Source: Bacteroides fragilis NCTC 9343
GTDB lineage: Bacteria; Bacteroidota; Bacteroidia; Bacteroidales; Bacteroidaceae
Direction of reading: 5' to 3'
DNA: 64,000 bases
NCBI RefSeq assembly: GCF_000025985.1
Contig: NC_003228.3
Span: forward strand, 1,054,001 to 1,118,000
A program made the translations under genes and the position numbers. Below the pieces are notes generated by a model. That model was not told the origin of the DNA and ran no database searches. It saw only the letters and a program-made list of their open reading frames with translations. Positions 19,501-27,422 of the stretch are shown here, piece by piece; the stretch's first letter is position 1, and the number at the start of each line of letters is the position of its first letter.

Positions 19501-19842
19501 AGCTGTAGATACTACGATCTGATTGTCTACAATCTTGTAGGTATATCCCGAGTTTTTGAAAACTTCGTTCAATACGGTTTCGATCGGAGCGTCGGATACG
19601 TTGATGGATACTTTCTTGTTCAGTTTTACCTGATTGTCATTGTAGAAGAAAGTGTAATCGCTTTGTTTTTCAAGTTCACGAAGTACATTTTCAATGGATA
19701 CATTGGTCTTTGTCATTGAAATTTTTAGTACTTGAGCGAAGGCACTCACAGGTACCATAGCCACCAGGCTAACTGCTAAAGCAAAAGCCAGATGCTTTTT
19801 CATTCTTTGCGGACTAAACCACCGCATGTTGCATTTTCTCAT
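16525..19842 (-). CDS. SusC-like TonB-dependent receptor with STN domain (pair 1)
   Basis: This 1105-residue protein has a signal peptide ending SAFA (36), an STN signalling domain (about 40-112), a carboxypeptidase-regulatory-like domain (about 128-203), DEVVVVGYG (209-217), a plug and a beta-barrel ending in Phe. The STN domain is the part that contacts a FecR-type anti-sigma factor, so this receptor can report substrate binding. Residues 1-115 are identical to those of the SusC at 33563, and the identity continues about 165 bp upstream of the start codon, in inverted orientation. The gene sits behind the terminator of SusD pair 2 with a recombination-type site in its leader. I infer it is expressed only after an inversion joins it to the sigma/anti-sigma operon. 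Confidence 0.95.
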   Translation of the reverse strand: MRKCNMRWFSPQRMKKHLAFALAVSLVAMVPVSAFAQVLKISMTKTNVSIENVLRELEKQSDYTFFYNDNQVKLNKKVSINVSDAPIETVLNEVFKNSGYTYKIVDNQIVVSTAAVTTNNVQVTQQQKQRKVSGIIKDTTGEPVIGASVVEKGNPTNGTITDIDGKFSLTVGGNELQVTYIGYVPEIVSLKAGVSSYNITMKEDTKTLDEVVVVGYGVQKKANLTGSVSSINAEALESRSVSSVSAAMAGTMPGVTAIQSSGAPGLQTGTITVRGKNSVNAANPLVIVDGVPGSMNTIDPQDIESLTVLKDAASAAIYGVQAANGVILITTKKGKKGQDAKVSYSGSVAWATPTAKLNFLGAADYAMLYNEAVKNENPNASLPYSDEDIELFRNGSDPIGHPNTDWYKETFKNFAFEQQHNFSINGGSEKTNYSASVGYLYQGGLTNENDYNRFTGRINVESEISKWFSAGLNVSGYRGTREDGAVGFGTLMSEVTRNSPTLPVYNEDGTFNYSGKANPVAELGRTGFYRQMDQQLNAILHATVHILPELSVKGLFSVRNDIRNIDYFKKHYSYGSGSNIADSGLREGYDKYYIWNEYTSQLLVNYNKSFQKHTIGALFGFEQWEQIYKYTEATRKGGGSDELTESLNTLDKSSQTNSDGGTELARRSYFGRIQYDYADRYLFEANLRADASSRFPKDNRWGVFPAFSAGWRISEENFIKDNLDWMSNLKLRLGWGRTGNEELSDIYPAVATYAYGSYMFGNTLNTTAYEARYVNSALQWATVTNYEIGLDAGFLNNKLGFELSVYKKKTDDMLLKLPVQGILGMSAPVQNAGSVENTGFDLNIFHNNRINKDFSYAVNLNLAYVKNRITNLEGTEGEDPDNNKLWRLEGYPIGSFYGYKAIGYFNTEEELANEPKRTGTEKLGDIKYADLNGDGKIDAANDRTVIGQNFPSWTGGLSINLFWKDFDFSALFQGAFDVDKYCEAESSYAFYNGGKVLKKHLDRWTPENHNASYPRITKDSQTNFVTSSFWLEDGSYVRLKNVSLGYNLPKSWLNRIGVSRIKVYIAGENLLTFCGLEDIDPEESSTRGWSYTNVKKVSLGLKVSF

Positions 19843-19871
19843 AAATACGATTAATTATTAGATTGTAATTT

Positions 19872-19912
19872 AGATTGATAAAGTAAGCACAGGATACTTC
19901 TGAAGTATCACT
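19872..19912 (-). promoter_or_regulatory. SusC 1 leader hairpin
   Basis: On the minus strand the leader has GTACAG, then GATACTT-CAG-AAGTATC, then CTGTGC, giving a long stem with a 3-nt loop (one G-U pair and a bulge). The same element is in the SusC 4 leader, and a changed but still pairing version is upstream of SusC 2 (GGTACA and TGAT pairing with ATCA and TGTACC). The pairing is kept while the bases differ, which suggests that the RNA structure matters. Confidence 0.5.
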
Positions 19913-19989
19913 GTACCAGGTTAACTTAGCTTACTGTTTTTCTCTCATTCTTTTCTTTCTTATTTAGGTTTAAAATTGATGTTTGGTAT

Positions 19990-20006
19990 AAGTTCTAAAC
20001 GAACTT
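19990..20006 (+). other. candidate recombination site of SusC 1 (partner of site C)
   Basis: The site reads AAGTTC-TAAAC-GAACTT on the plus strand and fits AGTYYYN4GDACT. It lies 148-164 bp upstream of SusC 1. Its partner with the same spacer, inverted, is at 33399-33415. Similarity to SusC 4's flank stops right outside the site (after 20008), as expected if DNA breaks there. Confidence 0.8.
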
Positions 20007-20093
20007 GGGTGAGAAGGATGCGGATTAGAAAGTAGCGAGAGAGAATTATTGGTGAGAGAATTGGAGATACAGAATTTGAGAATAAGGCATAAA

Positions 20094-20127
20094 AAAGCCC
20101 GTCCATGTGTTACCATGAACGGGCTTT
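20094..20127 (-). terminator. rho-independent terminator after SusD 2
   Basis: The stem AAAGCCCGT / ACGGGCTTT is extended by CATG/CATG across one mismatch. A run of six T follows on the minus strand. It lies 26 nt past the SusD 2 stop and stops transcription of pair 2 before it reaches the SusC 1 leader. Confidence 0.88.
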
Positions 20128-20152
20128 AACCCTCAATAAATAATGTGTTAAA

Positions 20153-21913
20153 TTAATATCCCGGATTCTGATCGTCTTTCAACAATGGATTCAGGTCAAT
20201 GGCACCTTGAGGTATAGGCATCAGCATCAAACGGTTATCCCAAACTTTATTAATTACGACATATCCGTTTGGAGCATAAGAAGGACCATTCATAGCCTTA
20301 CTACAGTAATCATTACCATAACGCCGTATATCATCAAAGCGATGGCCTTCTGCTGCCAATTCAATACGCCGTTCATTACGTACAAAGGCCAGAGCTTCTT
20401 CTTTTGAAGGCATGGTAGTTGGCACATCCGGCATACCACAACGATCACGCAAATCATTCAATGCTTTTTGTACTTCTGTATCCCATCCCGAATTCTGAAT
20501 ACGTGCCTCTGCATAAGTTAACAATACTTCAGCATAACGAATCACCGGATAGTCTTCTTCTGCAGTCCAGGTATCGTATGGATCAAGAGTGACCATTTTA
20601 CGATAAAAATATCCGGTCCATGATTCATTACCGTCTTTATTTATCAGATCCGGATCCCAACGGAAGTAGAATGTACCTTTAATGGTTTCATGCCATCCTT
20701 TGAAAGGGAACATCATAGACACATACAAGCGGCTGTCGCGGTTACGGAACTCTTTCATATAGTCATATTTCATAATATCTGTTTGTGGCACTTTTTCTAT
20801 GAATTGAGATTGGCTCATATCTTTGAAATCTTTCCATATTTCCGCATAACGTTCTTTACGTTGTTCCATAGTGATGTCATTACGCATCGTTTTACCATCC
20901 ACATCCCAATAGGCGTCAATCAAGTCCTGCATGGGTTCGTAAGAACAATATCCGTCATATTGAGAGAACGATTTAGGTATAAAATAGGTGTATCTGGTCC
21001 AGTCGTAATTGTTTGCATCAGCCATATACTCACGTGTTACAATATACTCCGGATTAGCGGGAGATGCATTACCTTTGTGCCACAGTGATTCATAACTGAA
21101 CATACCTTTTACGAATTTATCTTTATCGATACCTTTGGCTGCATAGTCAATATATGCATCCATTTCGTCAGCTTCTTTTTGCTGTGCGGTGGTAAGCGAT
21201 GATACACGGAATAAAGAATGATGTCCTTCAGATATGATTTTTCCGGCTGAAGCCTCGGCTTCAGCATAGTTGCCGAAATATAAAGCTGCACGGGCACGGA
21301 GGGCCAAAGCACCGGCACGAGTAATACGTCCGGTTTCATACAGATAACTACCGTTATAACTGTCTGGAAGAATTTCAGCTATTTCAGCCAATTCATCTAA
21401 AATAAATTTACGAACAGTTTCTACTTCATCACGTTTTACATTGGGAGCGTCATAAGCCAAAACCTCTGTAATTACAGGAACTTTTCCGAATTTTGTGGTC
21501 AAATCCAGATAGCTTAAAGCGCGGAAAAAACGTGCTTCTGCTTTCATACGTGTTTTCAGTTCTTCACTGACTGCACATTTATCTATATTCGCGATAAAGT
21601 TGTTTACTATACGAACGGTACCAAAATAGTAGCTCCCATATCCGTTGGCTGTACTAATACCATTTTGCTGGACCATTTCGAAGTTTCCTTCCCAAGGTTT
21701 ATGGCTATGCGCATTGTCGGTACACAATTCATCCCAGATGTCTACACCATCTAATGTGGCATAACAAGTGTTCAAAGCATACCATGCATCTTTTTCAGTC
21801 TGCCAAAAGTTTTCTGCTGCAATGTCAGCAGGTGGAACCACATCTAAATCGCAGGCTGTCAATGCTCCTGTGAGACATAATCCCAATGCAATTTTTCTTA
21901 TATTGTTTTTCAT
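20153..21913 (-). CDS. SusD-like outer-membrane lipoprotein (pair 2)
   Basis: This 586-residue SusD homologue has lipoprotein Cys21 in LTAC. Its start (CDLDVVPPADIAAENFW), its length and its C terminus (IDLNPLLKDDQNPGY) closely resemble the SusD at 36965, so pairs 2 and 4 are sister pairs and may bind related glycans. Typical RYAEVLLTYAEA and NERRIELAAEGHRFDDIRRYG segments are present. It begins 28 nt after its SusC partner and ends at a strong terminator. Confidence 0.93.
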   Translation of the reverse strand: MKNNIRKIALGLCLTGALTACDLDVVPPADIAAENFWQTEKDAWYALNTCYATLDGVDIWDELCTDNAHSHKPWEGNFEMVQQNGISTANGYGSYYFGTVRIVNNFIANIDKCAVSEELKTRMKAEARFFRALSYLDLTTKFGKVPVITEVLAYDAPNVKRDEVETVRKFILDELAEIAEILPDSYNGSYLYETGRITRAGALALRARAALYFGNYAEAEASAGKIISEGHHSLFRVSSLTTAQQKEADEMDAYIDYAAKGIDKDKFVKGMFSYESLWHKGNASPANPEYIVTREYMADANNYDWTRYTYFIPKSFSQYDGYCSYEPMQDLIDAYWDVDGKTMRNDITMEQRKERYAEIWKDFKDMSQSQFIEKVPQTDIMKYDYMKEFRNRDSRLYVSMMFPFKGWHETIKGTFYFRWDPDLINKDGNESWTGYFYRKMVTLDPYDTWTAEEDYPVIRYAEVLLTYAEARIQNSGWDTEVQKALNDLRDRCGMPDVPTTMPSKEEALAFVRNERRIELAAEGHRFDDIRRYGNDYCSKAMNGPSYAPNGYVVINKVWDNRLMLMPIPQGAIDLNPLLKDDQNPGY

Positions 21914-21941
21914 TGTGAATTCTATTTTTTAATGAATGGTT

Positions 21942-24900
21942 TTAGAATGATATGTTTACACCAAATGCTACCGATTTAGTCCCCAGCGTATAAATCACAC
22001 CGCCGGCTGTTTCCGGATCAAAGTCTTCCATCTTTTTATCAGCACGAACCGTGAAAAGATTCTCGCCTGTTACATATACTTTCAATGACTGTAATCCCCA
22101 GTTCTTCACTGTTGCAGATGGTACTGTATATCCCAGTGACAGAGTTTTGAAACGGAAATAATCGGAATCGAACAAATGATAATCACTAAAATTACGGTTG
22201 TAAGTTGTATGTACGCTACTTGCTGAATAGATGCGAGGATATGCCGCATGTGGATTCGGATTCTCTTCCGTCCATCTTTTCAAATGATATTTTCTCGGGC
22301 TGTCCTGTCCATGGTAGAATGGATGAACGCCATAAACATCAAATGCTACTTTCGTTCCACTGATTCCTTGTCCGAACATACTGAACTCAAAACCTTTATA
22401 TTGCAGACTCAAATTTACGCCATATGTAAAATCGGGTACATCTTTACCAAGAATTGTACGATCTTCATCTGTGATTTCTTGCTTATATTCGATATCACGC
22501 TGAGGAACGAATTTAATGTCACCCGCATTGGGTACCACTCCACTCAAGGTGTAGTAATGTCCGGCATCGATGTCTGCCTGAGTATAAAGTCCGTCCGTTT
22601 TAAATCCATAGAATGAACCGATTGATTCTCCCTTTTTCAGAATGTACTTCACGATATAACTACTGGTTTGGATAATGTTGTCTGAACCACCTAAATTGGT
22701 AATTTTGTTTTTATTGGTAGCAATGTTGGCACCGATGCTATAATTCACAGCTCCAATTTTGTTCCGGTGATTCAAAGCCAATTCGAAACCTGTATTTTTC
22801 ACTTTTCCAATATTTTGCGATGGAGCTGCTGTAATACCGGTTTCCGTAGGTACATTGTATCCTAATAAGATATCGCTTGTATTTTTAATATAATAATCGG
22901 CAGTTACCCCCAGAAGTCCATTGAAAATGTCGAAATCCAAACCAATATCCGTCAAAGCAACTTTTTCCCAACCGAGAGTTTCATTAGCCGGTTTGGATTC
23001 ACCGATACCAATCACTGGTGAATCACTGAAGTTATAATGATTTCCACTACTATAATTTTGGAAGTAATCATAATTACCCACATTGTTTATATTACCAAGT
23101 GTACCATAGGAGGCTCTGATTTTCAAATTATTGATCCACTCAATATCTTTCATGAAGCTTTCTTCACTCATTCTCCATCCGGCCGAGAATGAAGGGAAAT
23201 ATCCCCAGCGATGATCTTTATGGAAACGTGAGGATGCGTCTGCACGCATATTTACCTCGAATAGGTACCGATCCATCAAGGTATAATTGACACGAGCAAA
23301 ATAAGACAACATTTTATATTCTGATGAACCTGCGCCATTGGTATACCCTGCTCCGGAGGTAGAACCTGCTTCCATATCCGTCAATGCGTCGGATGGAAAT
23401 TCTTCACGTGATCCGGCCAATCTTTCGTATTTATAATGTTCATAAGATGTACCGACCAAAGCTCCGACAGCATGTTTATCGTTCGACCAATCATATCGGG
23501 CTGTTGCTGTATAAAGCATTGTATTTGTACTTTGCCAGTCCATGCTCATTTTATTTTTGGTAACTCCGGTTCCTGCTATTTCCTCTCCGGAAAAGTAGTT
23601 TATAGCATTGGGTTGTAAAGCCGTGTAGCTTTTGCTCTTATATTCATAACCCTTGAATACGCCTTGTCCACTGATTATAAGTCCTTTCACGGGTTTAATG
23701 TCAAATCCGAGATCGTACATTGTATTTTCACTCTTGGACTTACTCCAATCTTTCTTGCTCAGTGCACGAAGCGGATTGCCTGTAATAAAATTACTTGTAG
23801 CCGTCTGACCTCCATTTACAGTACCCCAATCACCATTTGACTGTTTGGCAACGAATGTAACCGGTACCATTGAGAAACTGGCTAATGAAGGCGCACCACA
23901 ATCGCGGTCGGAATCATTACGTATATATTTCACTCCGGCTTTTACCGTCAGCCATTTAGTGATATCGGAACTCAAATTGGTATTCAAATTGTAACGCTGG
24001 CTGTCTTGTCCGGGAATCATATTGTCTTTATACACATATCCCAATCCAATAAAATAGCGTATTTTATCTGTTCCTCCACTGAAGTCCAGTGAATGTTGAG
24101 TGGTCAATACGTTCTTATCCAGTACCAGATCATTCCAGTCTGTGTTTGGATATAAATCGGGTTTGGAGCCATCTCTGAAATAACCAATTTCTTCTTCAGT
24201 GTAGCCTTGGTATTTCCCGCCTTTAGGATTGTAATTGTAAAGAGCTTCATTGTACAACTCTGCATATTGGGTAGAGTTGACATATTCCGGTTTGTAAGTC
24301 GGATTGCTCAAACCTACGTAACCACTATATGAAACGTTCATTTTATCGCTCTTTCCCTGTTTGGTCGTAACTAACACTACACCGTAAGCGGCACGTGAAC
24401 CATAAATAGCTGATGAAGCTGCATCTTTCAAGAAAGAGATGGACTCAATGCTATTCGGATCAAGGTTAGAAAAGAATGTGGCGTCCGCAATTGCACCGTC
24501 AATTACATAGAGAGGAGATGAGGTTCCTAAGTTACCGCGTCCACGGAAGTTTATACTCGGTGTTTGTCCGGGGCGTGAGATAACCGTAACTCCCGGCACT
24601 GTACCTTGCACTGCTGACAATACATTTGTTTGTACACGATCTTTGATTTCATCGGTACTAACCGAAGCTACTGACCCTGTTAAGTTTACCTTCTTTTGTG
24701 TACCGTAACCTACAACTACGACTTCGTCCAGAGTTTTAGTATCCTCTTTCATTGTAATACTATAATCGGTTACTCCCGGATGGATTTTTACAGTTTGTGG
24801 AATATAACCGATATATGTAATTTGTATTTCATTACCGGATACCGTTAATTTAAAGTTTCCTCCTACGTCAGTAATTGTACCATTACTTGCTGACCCTTTT

Positions 24901-25352
24901 TCCACCACAGAAGCACCAATGATAGGTTCTCCGGTGGTATCTTTTACTTGTCCGGTGATACGCACACTTTTCTGTTGCTGAAGAGAAGAGGTTTTCGGGA
25001 TTTCTGCTTTTATGGCTGAGACAACAATCTGGTTATCTATTATTTTATAAGTGTAACCGGAATTGTTGAAAATCTGATCCAATACATTTTCAATAGGTGC
25101 GTCTGTAACATCTACAGAAACCTTTTTAGTAAGTTTCACCTGATTGTCATTGTAAAAGAAAGTATATCCACTTTTTTGTTCTAATTCCCGAATAACATTC
25201 TGGATAGAGACATTTGTCCTCTTCATGGATATTTTAAGAATTTGAGCATAGGTAGTGACGGGCACTATACAAACCAGACAAATGGCTAAAACAAACGCTA
25301 GTTGTCTTTTGATTTTTTGCGGACTAAACCACCGCAGATTGCATTTTTTCAT
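21942..25352 (-). CDS. SusC-like TonB-dependent receptor with STN domain (pair 2)
   Basis: This 1136-residue receptor has a signal peptide (ending near TTYA-Q), an STN domain (about 40-112), a carboxypeptidase-regulatory-like domain, DEVVVVGYG, a plug and a barrel ending in Phe. The barrel is closest to that of SusC 4 among the four (shared RPGQTPSINFRGRGNLGTSSPLY-like plug and similar C terminus). The N-terminal STN is a diverged copy of those in the other three. It is preceded by a recombination-type site at 25500-25516 and by the terminator of pair 3, so it is probably silent in this orientation. Confidence 0.95.
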   Translation of the reverse strand: MKKCNLRWFSPQKIKRQLAFVLAICLVCIVPVTTYAQILKISMKRTNVSIQNVIRELEQKSGYTFFYNDNQVKLTKKVSVDVTDAPIENVLDQIFNNSGYTYKIIDNQIVVSAIKAEIPKTSSLQQQKSVRITGQVKDTTGEPIIGASVVEKGSASNGTITDVGGNFKLTVSGNEIQITYIGYIPQTVKIHPGVTDYSITMKEDTKTLDEVVVVGYGTQKKVNLTGSVASVSTDEIKDRVQTNVLSAVQGTVPGVTVISRPGQTPSINFRGRGNLGTSSPLYVIDGAIADATFFSNLDPNSIESISFLKDAASSAIYGSRAAYGVVLVTTKQGKSDKMNVSYSGYVGLSNPTYKPEYVNSTQYAELYNEALYNYNPKGGKYQGYTEEEIGYFRDGSKPDLYPNTDWNDLVLDKNVLTTQHSLDFSGGTDKIRYFIGLGYVYKDNMIPGQDSQRYNLNTNLSSDITKWLTVKAGVKYIRNDSDRDCGAPSLASFSMVPVTFVAKQSNGDWGTVNGGQTATSNFITGNPLRALSKKDWSKSKSENTMYDLGFDIKPVKGLIISGQGVFKGYEYKSKSYTALQPNAINYFSGEEIAGTGVTKNKMSMDWQSTNTMLYTATARYDWSNDKHAVGALVGTSYEHYKYERLAGSREEFPSDALTDMEAGSTSGAGYTNGAGSSEYKMLSYFARVNYTLMDRYLFEVNMRADASSRFHKDHRWGYFPSFSAGWRMSEESFMKDIEWINNLKIRASYGTLGNINNVGNYDYFQNYSSGNHYNFSDSPVIGIGESKPANETLGWEKVALTDIGLDFDIFNGLLGVTADYYIKNTSDILLGYNVPTETGITAAPSQNIGKVKNTGFELALNHRNKIGAVNYSIGANIATNKNKITNLGGSDNIIQTSSYIVKYILKKGESIGSFYGFKTDGLYTQADIDAGHYYTLSGVVPNAGDIKFVPQRDIEYKQEITDEDRTILGKDVPDFTYGVNLSLQYKGFEFSMFGQGISGTKVAFDVYGVHPFYHGQDSPRKYHLKRWTEENPNPHAAYPRIYSASSVHTTYNRNFSDYHLFDSDYFRFKTLSLGYTVPSATVKNWGLQSLKVYVTGENLFTVRADKKMEDFDPETAGGVIYTLGTKSVAFGVNISF

Positions 25353-25494
25353 AAATACGATTAATTATTAGATTGTAATTTTGATTGATAAAGAGGGTAC
25401 ATGATTCTTTTTTGCATCAATGTACCAGGGTTAACTAAGCTTTCAATTTTCTTTGTGCATTTCTTTCTTTTTATTTAGGTTTAAAATGATTTAA

Positions 25495-25516
25495 TTCCTA
25501 AGTTCCGTATGAACTT
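25495..25516 (+). other. candidate recombination site of SusC 2 (partner of site B)
   Basis: AAGTTC-CGTAT-GAACTT fits AGTYYYN4GDACT exactly and lies about 150 bp upstream of SusC 2. A 22-bp block including 5 bp of flank is repeated in inverted orientation at 33351-33372. The leader on the gene side is related to those of SusC 1 and 4; the outer side is unrelated. Confidence 0.8.
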
Positions 25517-25571
25517 GGTATACGGTAAGTTTCAAAGAGATAACTAATAATAATCATATTACATATAGAAA

Positions 25572-25602
25572 GAGGCCTATCTATAACTAATAGATAAGCC
25601 TC
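25572..25602 (-). terminator. hairpin terminator after SusD 3
   Basis: The arms GAGGC-x-TATCTAT and ATAGATA-x-GCCTC form a 12-bp stem with one mismatch and a 5-nt loop, 41 nt past the SusD 3 stop. T-rich sequence follows on both sides, with six T on the plus side, so it may work in both directions. That would be useful in DNA that can invert. It separates pair 3 from the SusC 2 leader. Confidence 0.75.
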
Positions 25603-25642
25603 ACATTTTTTATAAAAATCTATTGAATATCGTCAAACGCTT

Positions 25643-27409
25643 CTAATTACTGGTTGGATTCTGTGTTAAGGTTCCAGGATAAGAGTTAATAGCACTTTGT
25701 GGAATAAAATAAATAACCCGATAGTCTGTAGCCGGAATTTCAAGCATGGCATCATGTACTCCGGGATATTTGCGAGTTAATGTTTCACAATTGCGAAATA
25801 CATCATAACTACGTTCTGCTTGATAGGCCAACTCTAATTGTCTCTCTTTTTCTATTCGCACCTTAGCATTAGAAGCATTTAAGTCATTATAGCCTCTTCC
25901 GGGTAAAGAGCGTTCACGAATGATATTCAGATCTGCTTGAGCATGAGAATAATCACCTTTTTTGGCATATGCTTCTGCACGATTTAAGTAAACCTCGCCT
26001 AAACGAGAGATAACAGGAGAATGTAATTGAGATTCAGCTTCTCCGCTTGCAGTTCCTTCATTCGAACATTTGAGAATATAGAATTTGGGTTGCCCACTTG
26101 AGAGTTCTATTTCATAATCAATAACACCGGAATAGGTTTGACCATCTGAATAGTTGATTGAATATTTTTCTTCACTACTGTTTATTAATGACAATGTGTA
26201 ATTAGTTTCCCCCTCTTTACAAGTCACAGTGTTACCTCTCTTAGAAATGGGCAATTGTACATATGTGTACCCCGTATGTATGTTGTTTTTGTTGTATACA
26301 TTCTTTATGAAACGGAATACTTCAACATATTTACCATCACTATCCGTGATGTAGCTTGGTGAAATGAAATTTGCTCGTGCATCTACAATTTTTTTCTTGT
26401 CAGGACGCCAATCGTTACGTCCCTGTTCATTTAATAAATCCATGTATTTGGCACTTGCATACATTTCTCCCCAACCTTGCTGACCAGCATAAGAATACAT
26501 TCCACCGATAGAATTCCAATAATCCGGTTTTTCTGATGCCATGATTTTTACTACAAAAATAGATTCTTTATTATTTTCCGGCATGAATGTATTATATCGC
26601 ATAAAATTTTCACGGGAGAGTAACTCATATTTTAGCCCACCTTCACTAGTGGTACTTTCAATAACTCTAGTTGCATAATCAATGGCCAACTGAGCATTTT
26701 CACTATTGGGTGCTTCATAAGTTCCACTCATAAATAAATAAATACGAGACAACATGGCCCATGCCGCTTCTTTAGATGCATATGCAGGACCTTCCCGTTT
26801 AGTTTCTCCATTTTCCATCAATCGAGCCGCTACTTTCAGGTCATCAATAGCTTGTTCATAGGTATCTTGAACAGTCGAACGATCAGGAAGATTAAGATTA
26901 TTTACATCGTCTGGCGTACCATTTACAATAGGGACTCCCATATGTCCTTCCGGCTTGTCCCAATAAGGACGTCCGAAAGCACGTCCAAGATAAAAATACA
27001 TCATACCACGGATGTAGTAGCATTCACCCAGTTGATAATCAATGGTTTTGCTTTTTCCTTCATCAATCATTTTAATAATATTCGAAGCTTGTGCAATAGC
27101 TTTGTATCCAGAGTCCCAAAAGCTTTGTAGACGATAATTATCAGCATCACGGGAATAAGAAATAAAATCAAAAAAAGCATCCGTTGATGATTTATCTTTC
27201 GCCATATTATCACCCGCATATTCCCCTAAACGATGCATAGGATCCGACCAACTTTTTAATTGTGCATAGCATCCATTTACAAGTGACTCTAATGAAGAGG
27301 TAGGATCCTGAGTTATTTGTTCGGCTGACATTGAACCATAAGGAAGTCTGTCTATGTCACAAGCAGTTAAAGTAGCAACCGCACATAGTAGAGTTATTAT
27401 CTTTTTCAT
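25643..27409 (-). CDS. SusD-like outer-membrane lipoprotein (pair 3)
   Basis: This 588-residue SusD homologue has lipoprotein Cys17 in LTAC. It differs more from the others: the start is CDIDRLPYGSMSAEQITQDP and the C terminus ends TLTQNPTSN instead of QNPGY. YLNRAEAYAKKGDY and EKERQLELAYQAERSYDVFRNC are the family segments. The partner SusC ends 13 nt upstream. The divergence suggests that pair 3 recognises a different glycan from pairs 2 and 4. Confidence 0.92.
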   Translation of the reverse strand: MKKIITLLCAVATLTACDIDRLPYGSMSAEQITQDPTSSLESLVNGCYAQLKSWSDPMHRLGEYAGDNMAKDKSSTDAFFDFISYSRDADNYRLQSFWDSGYKAIAQASNIIKMIDEGKSKTIDYQLGECYYIRGMMYFYLGRAFGRPYWDKPEGHMGVPIVNGTPDDVNNLNLPDRSTVQDTYEQAIDDLKVAARLMENGETKREGPAYASKEAAWAMLSRIYLFMSGTYEAPNSENAQLAIDYATRVIESTTSEGGLKYELLSRENFMRYNTFMPENNKESIFVVKIMASEKPDYWNSIGGMYSYAGQQGWGEMYASAKYMDLLNEQGRNDWRPDKKKIVDARANFISPSYITDSDGKYVEVFRFIKNVYNKNNIHTGYTYVQLPISKRGNTVTCKEGETNYTLSLINSSEEKYSINYSDGQTYSGVIDYEIELSSGQPKFYILKCSNEGTASGEAESQLHSPVISRLGEVYLNRAEAYAKKGDYSHAQADLNIIRERSLPGRGYNDLNASNAKVRIEKERQLELAYQAERSYDVFRNCETLTRKYPGVHDAMLEIPATDYRVIYFIPQSAINSYPGTLTQNPTSN

Positions 27410-27422
27410 ATAATCGTTACTT

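Larger units (their letters stand above)
19498..20008 (-). repeat. 511-bp inverted repeat, copy 1 (leader and N-terminus of SusC 1)
   Basis: This segment matches 33397-33907 in inverted orientation over the same 511 bp. In the 345 coding bases I count 3 mismatches, all silent. Of the 166 leader bases, only about a dozen near 19922-19945 differ. It includes the AAGTTC-N5-GAACTT site, the leader hairpin, the start codon and the STN domain. It is long enough for RecA-dependent exchange as well as site-specific recombination. Confidence 0.92.
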
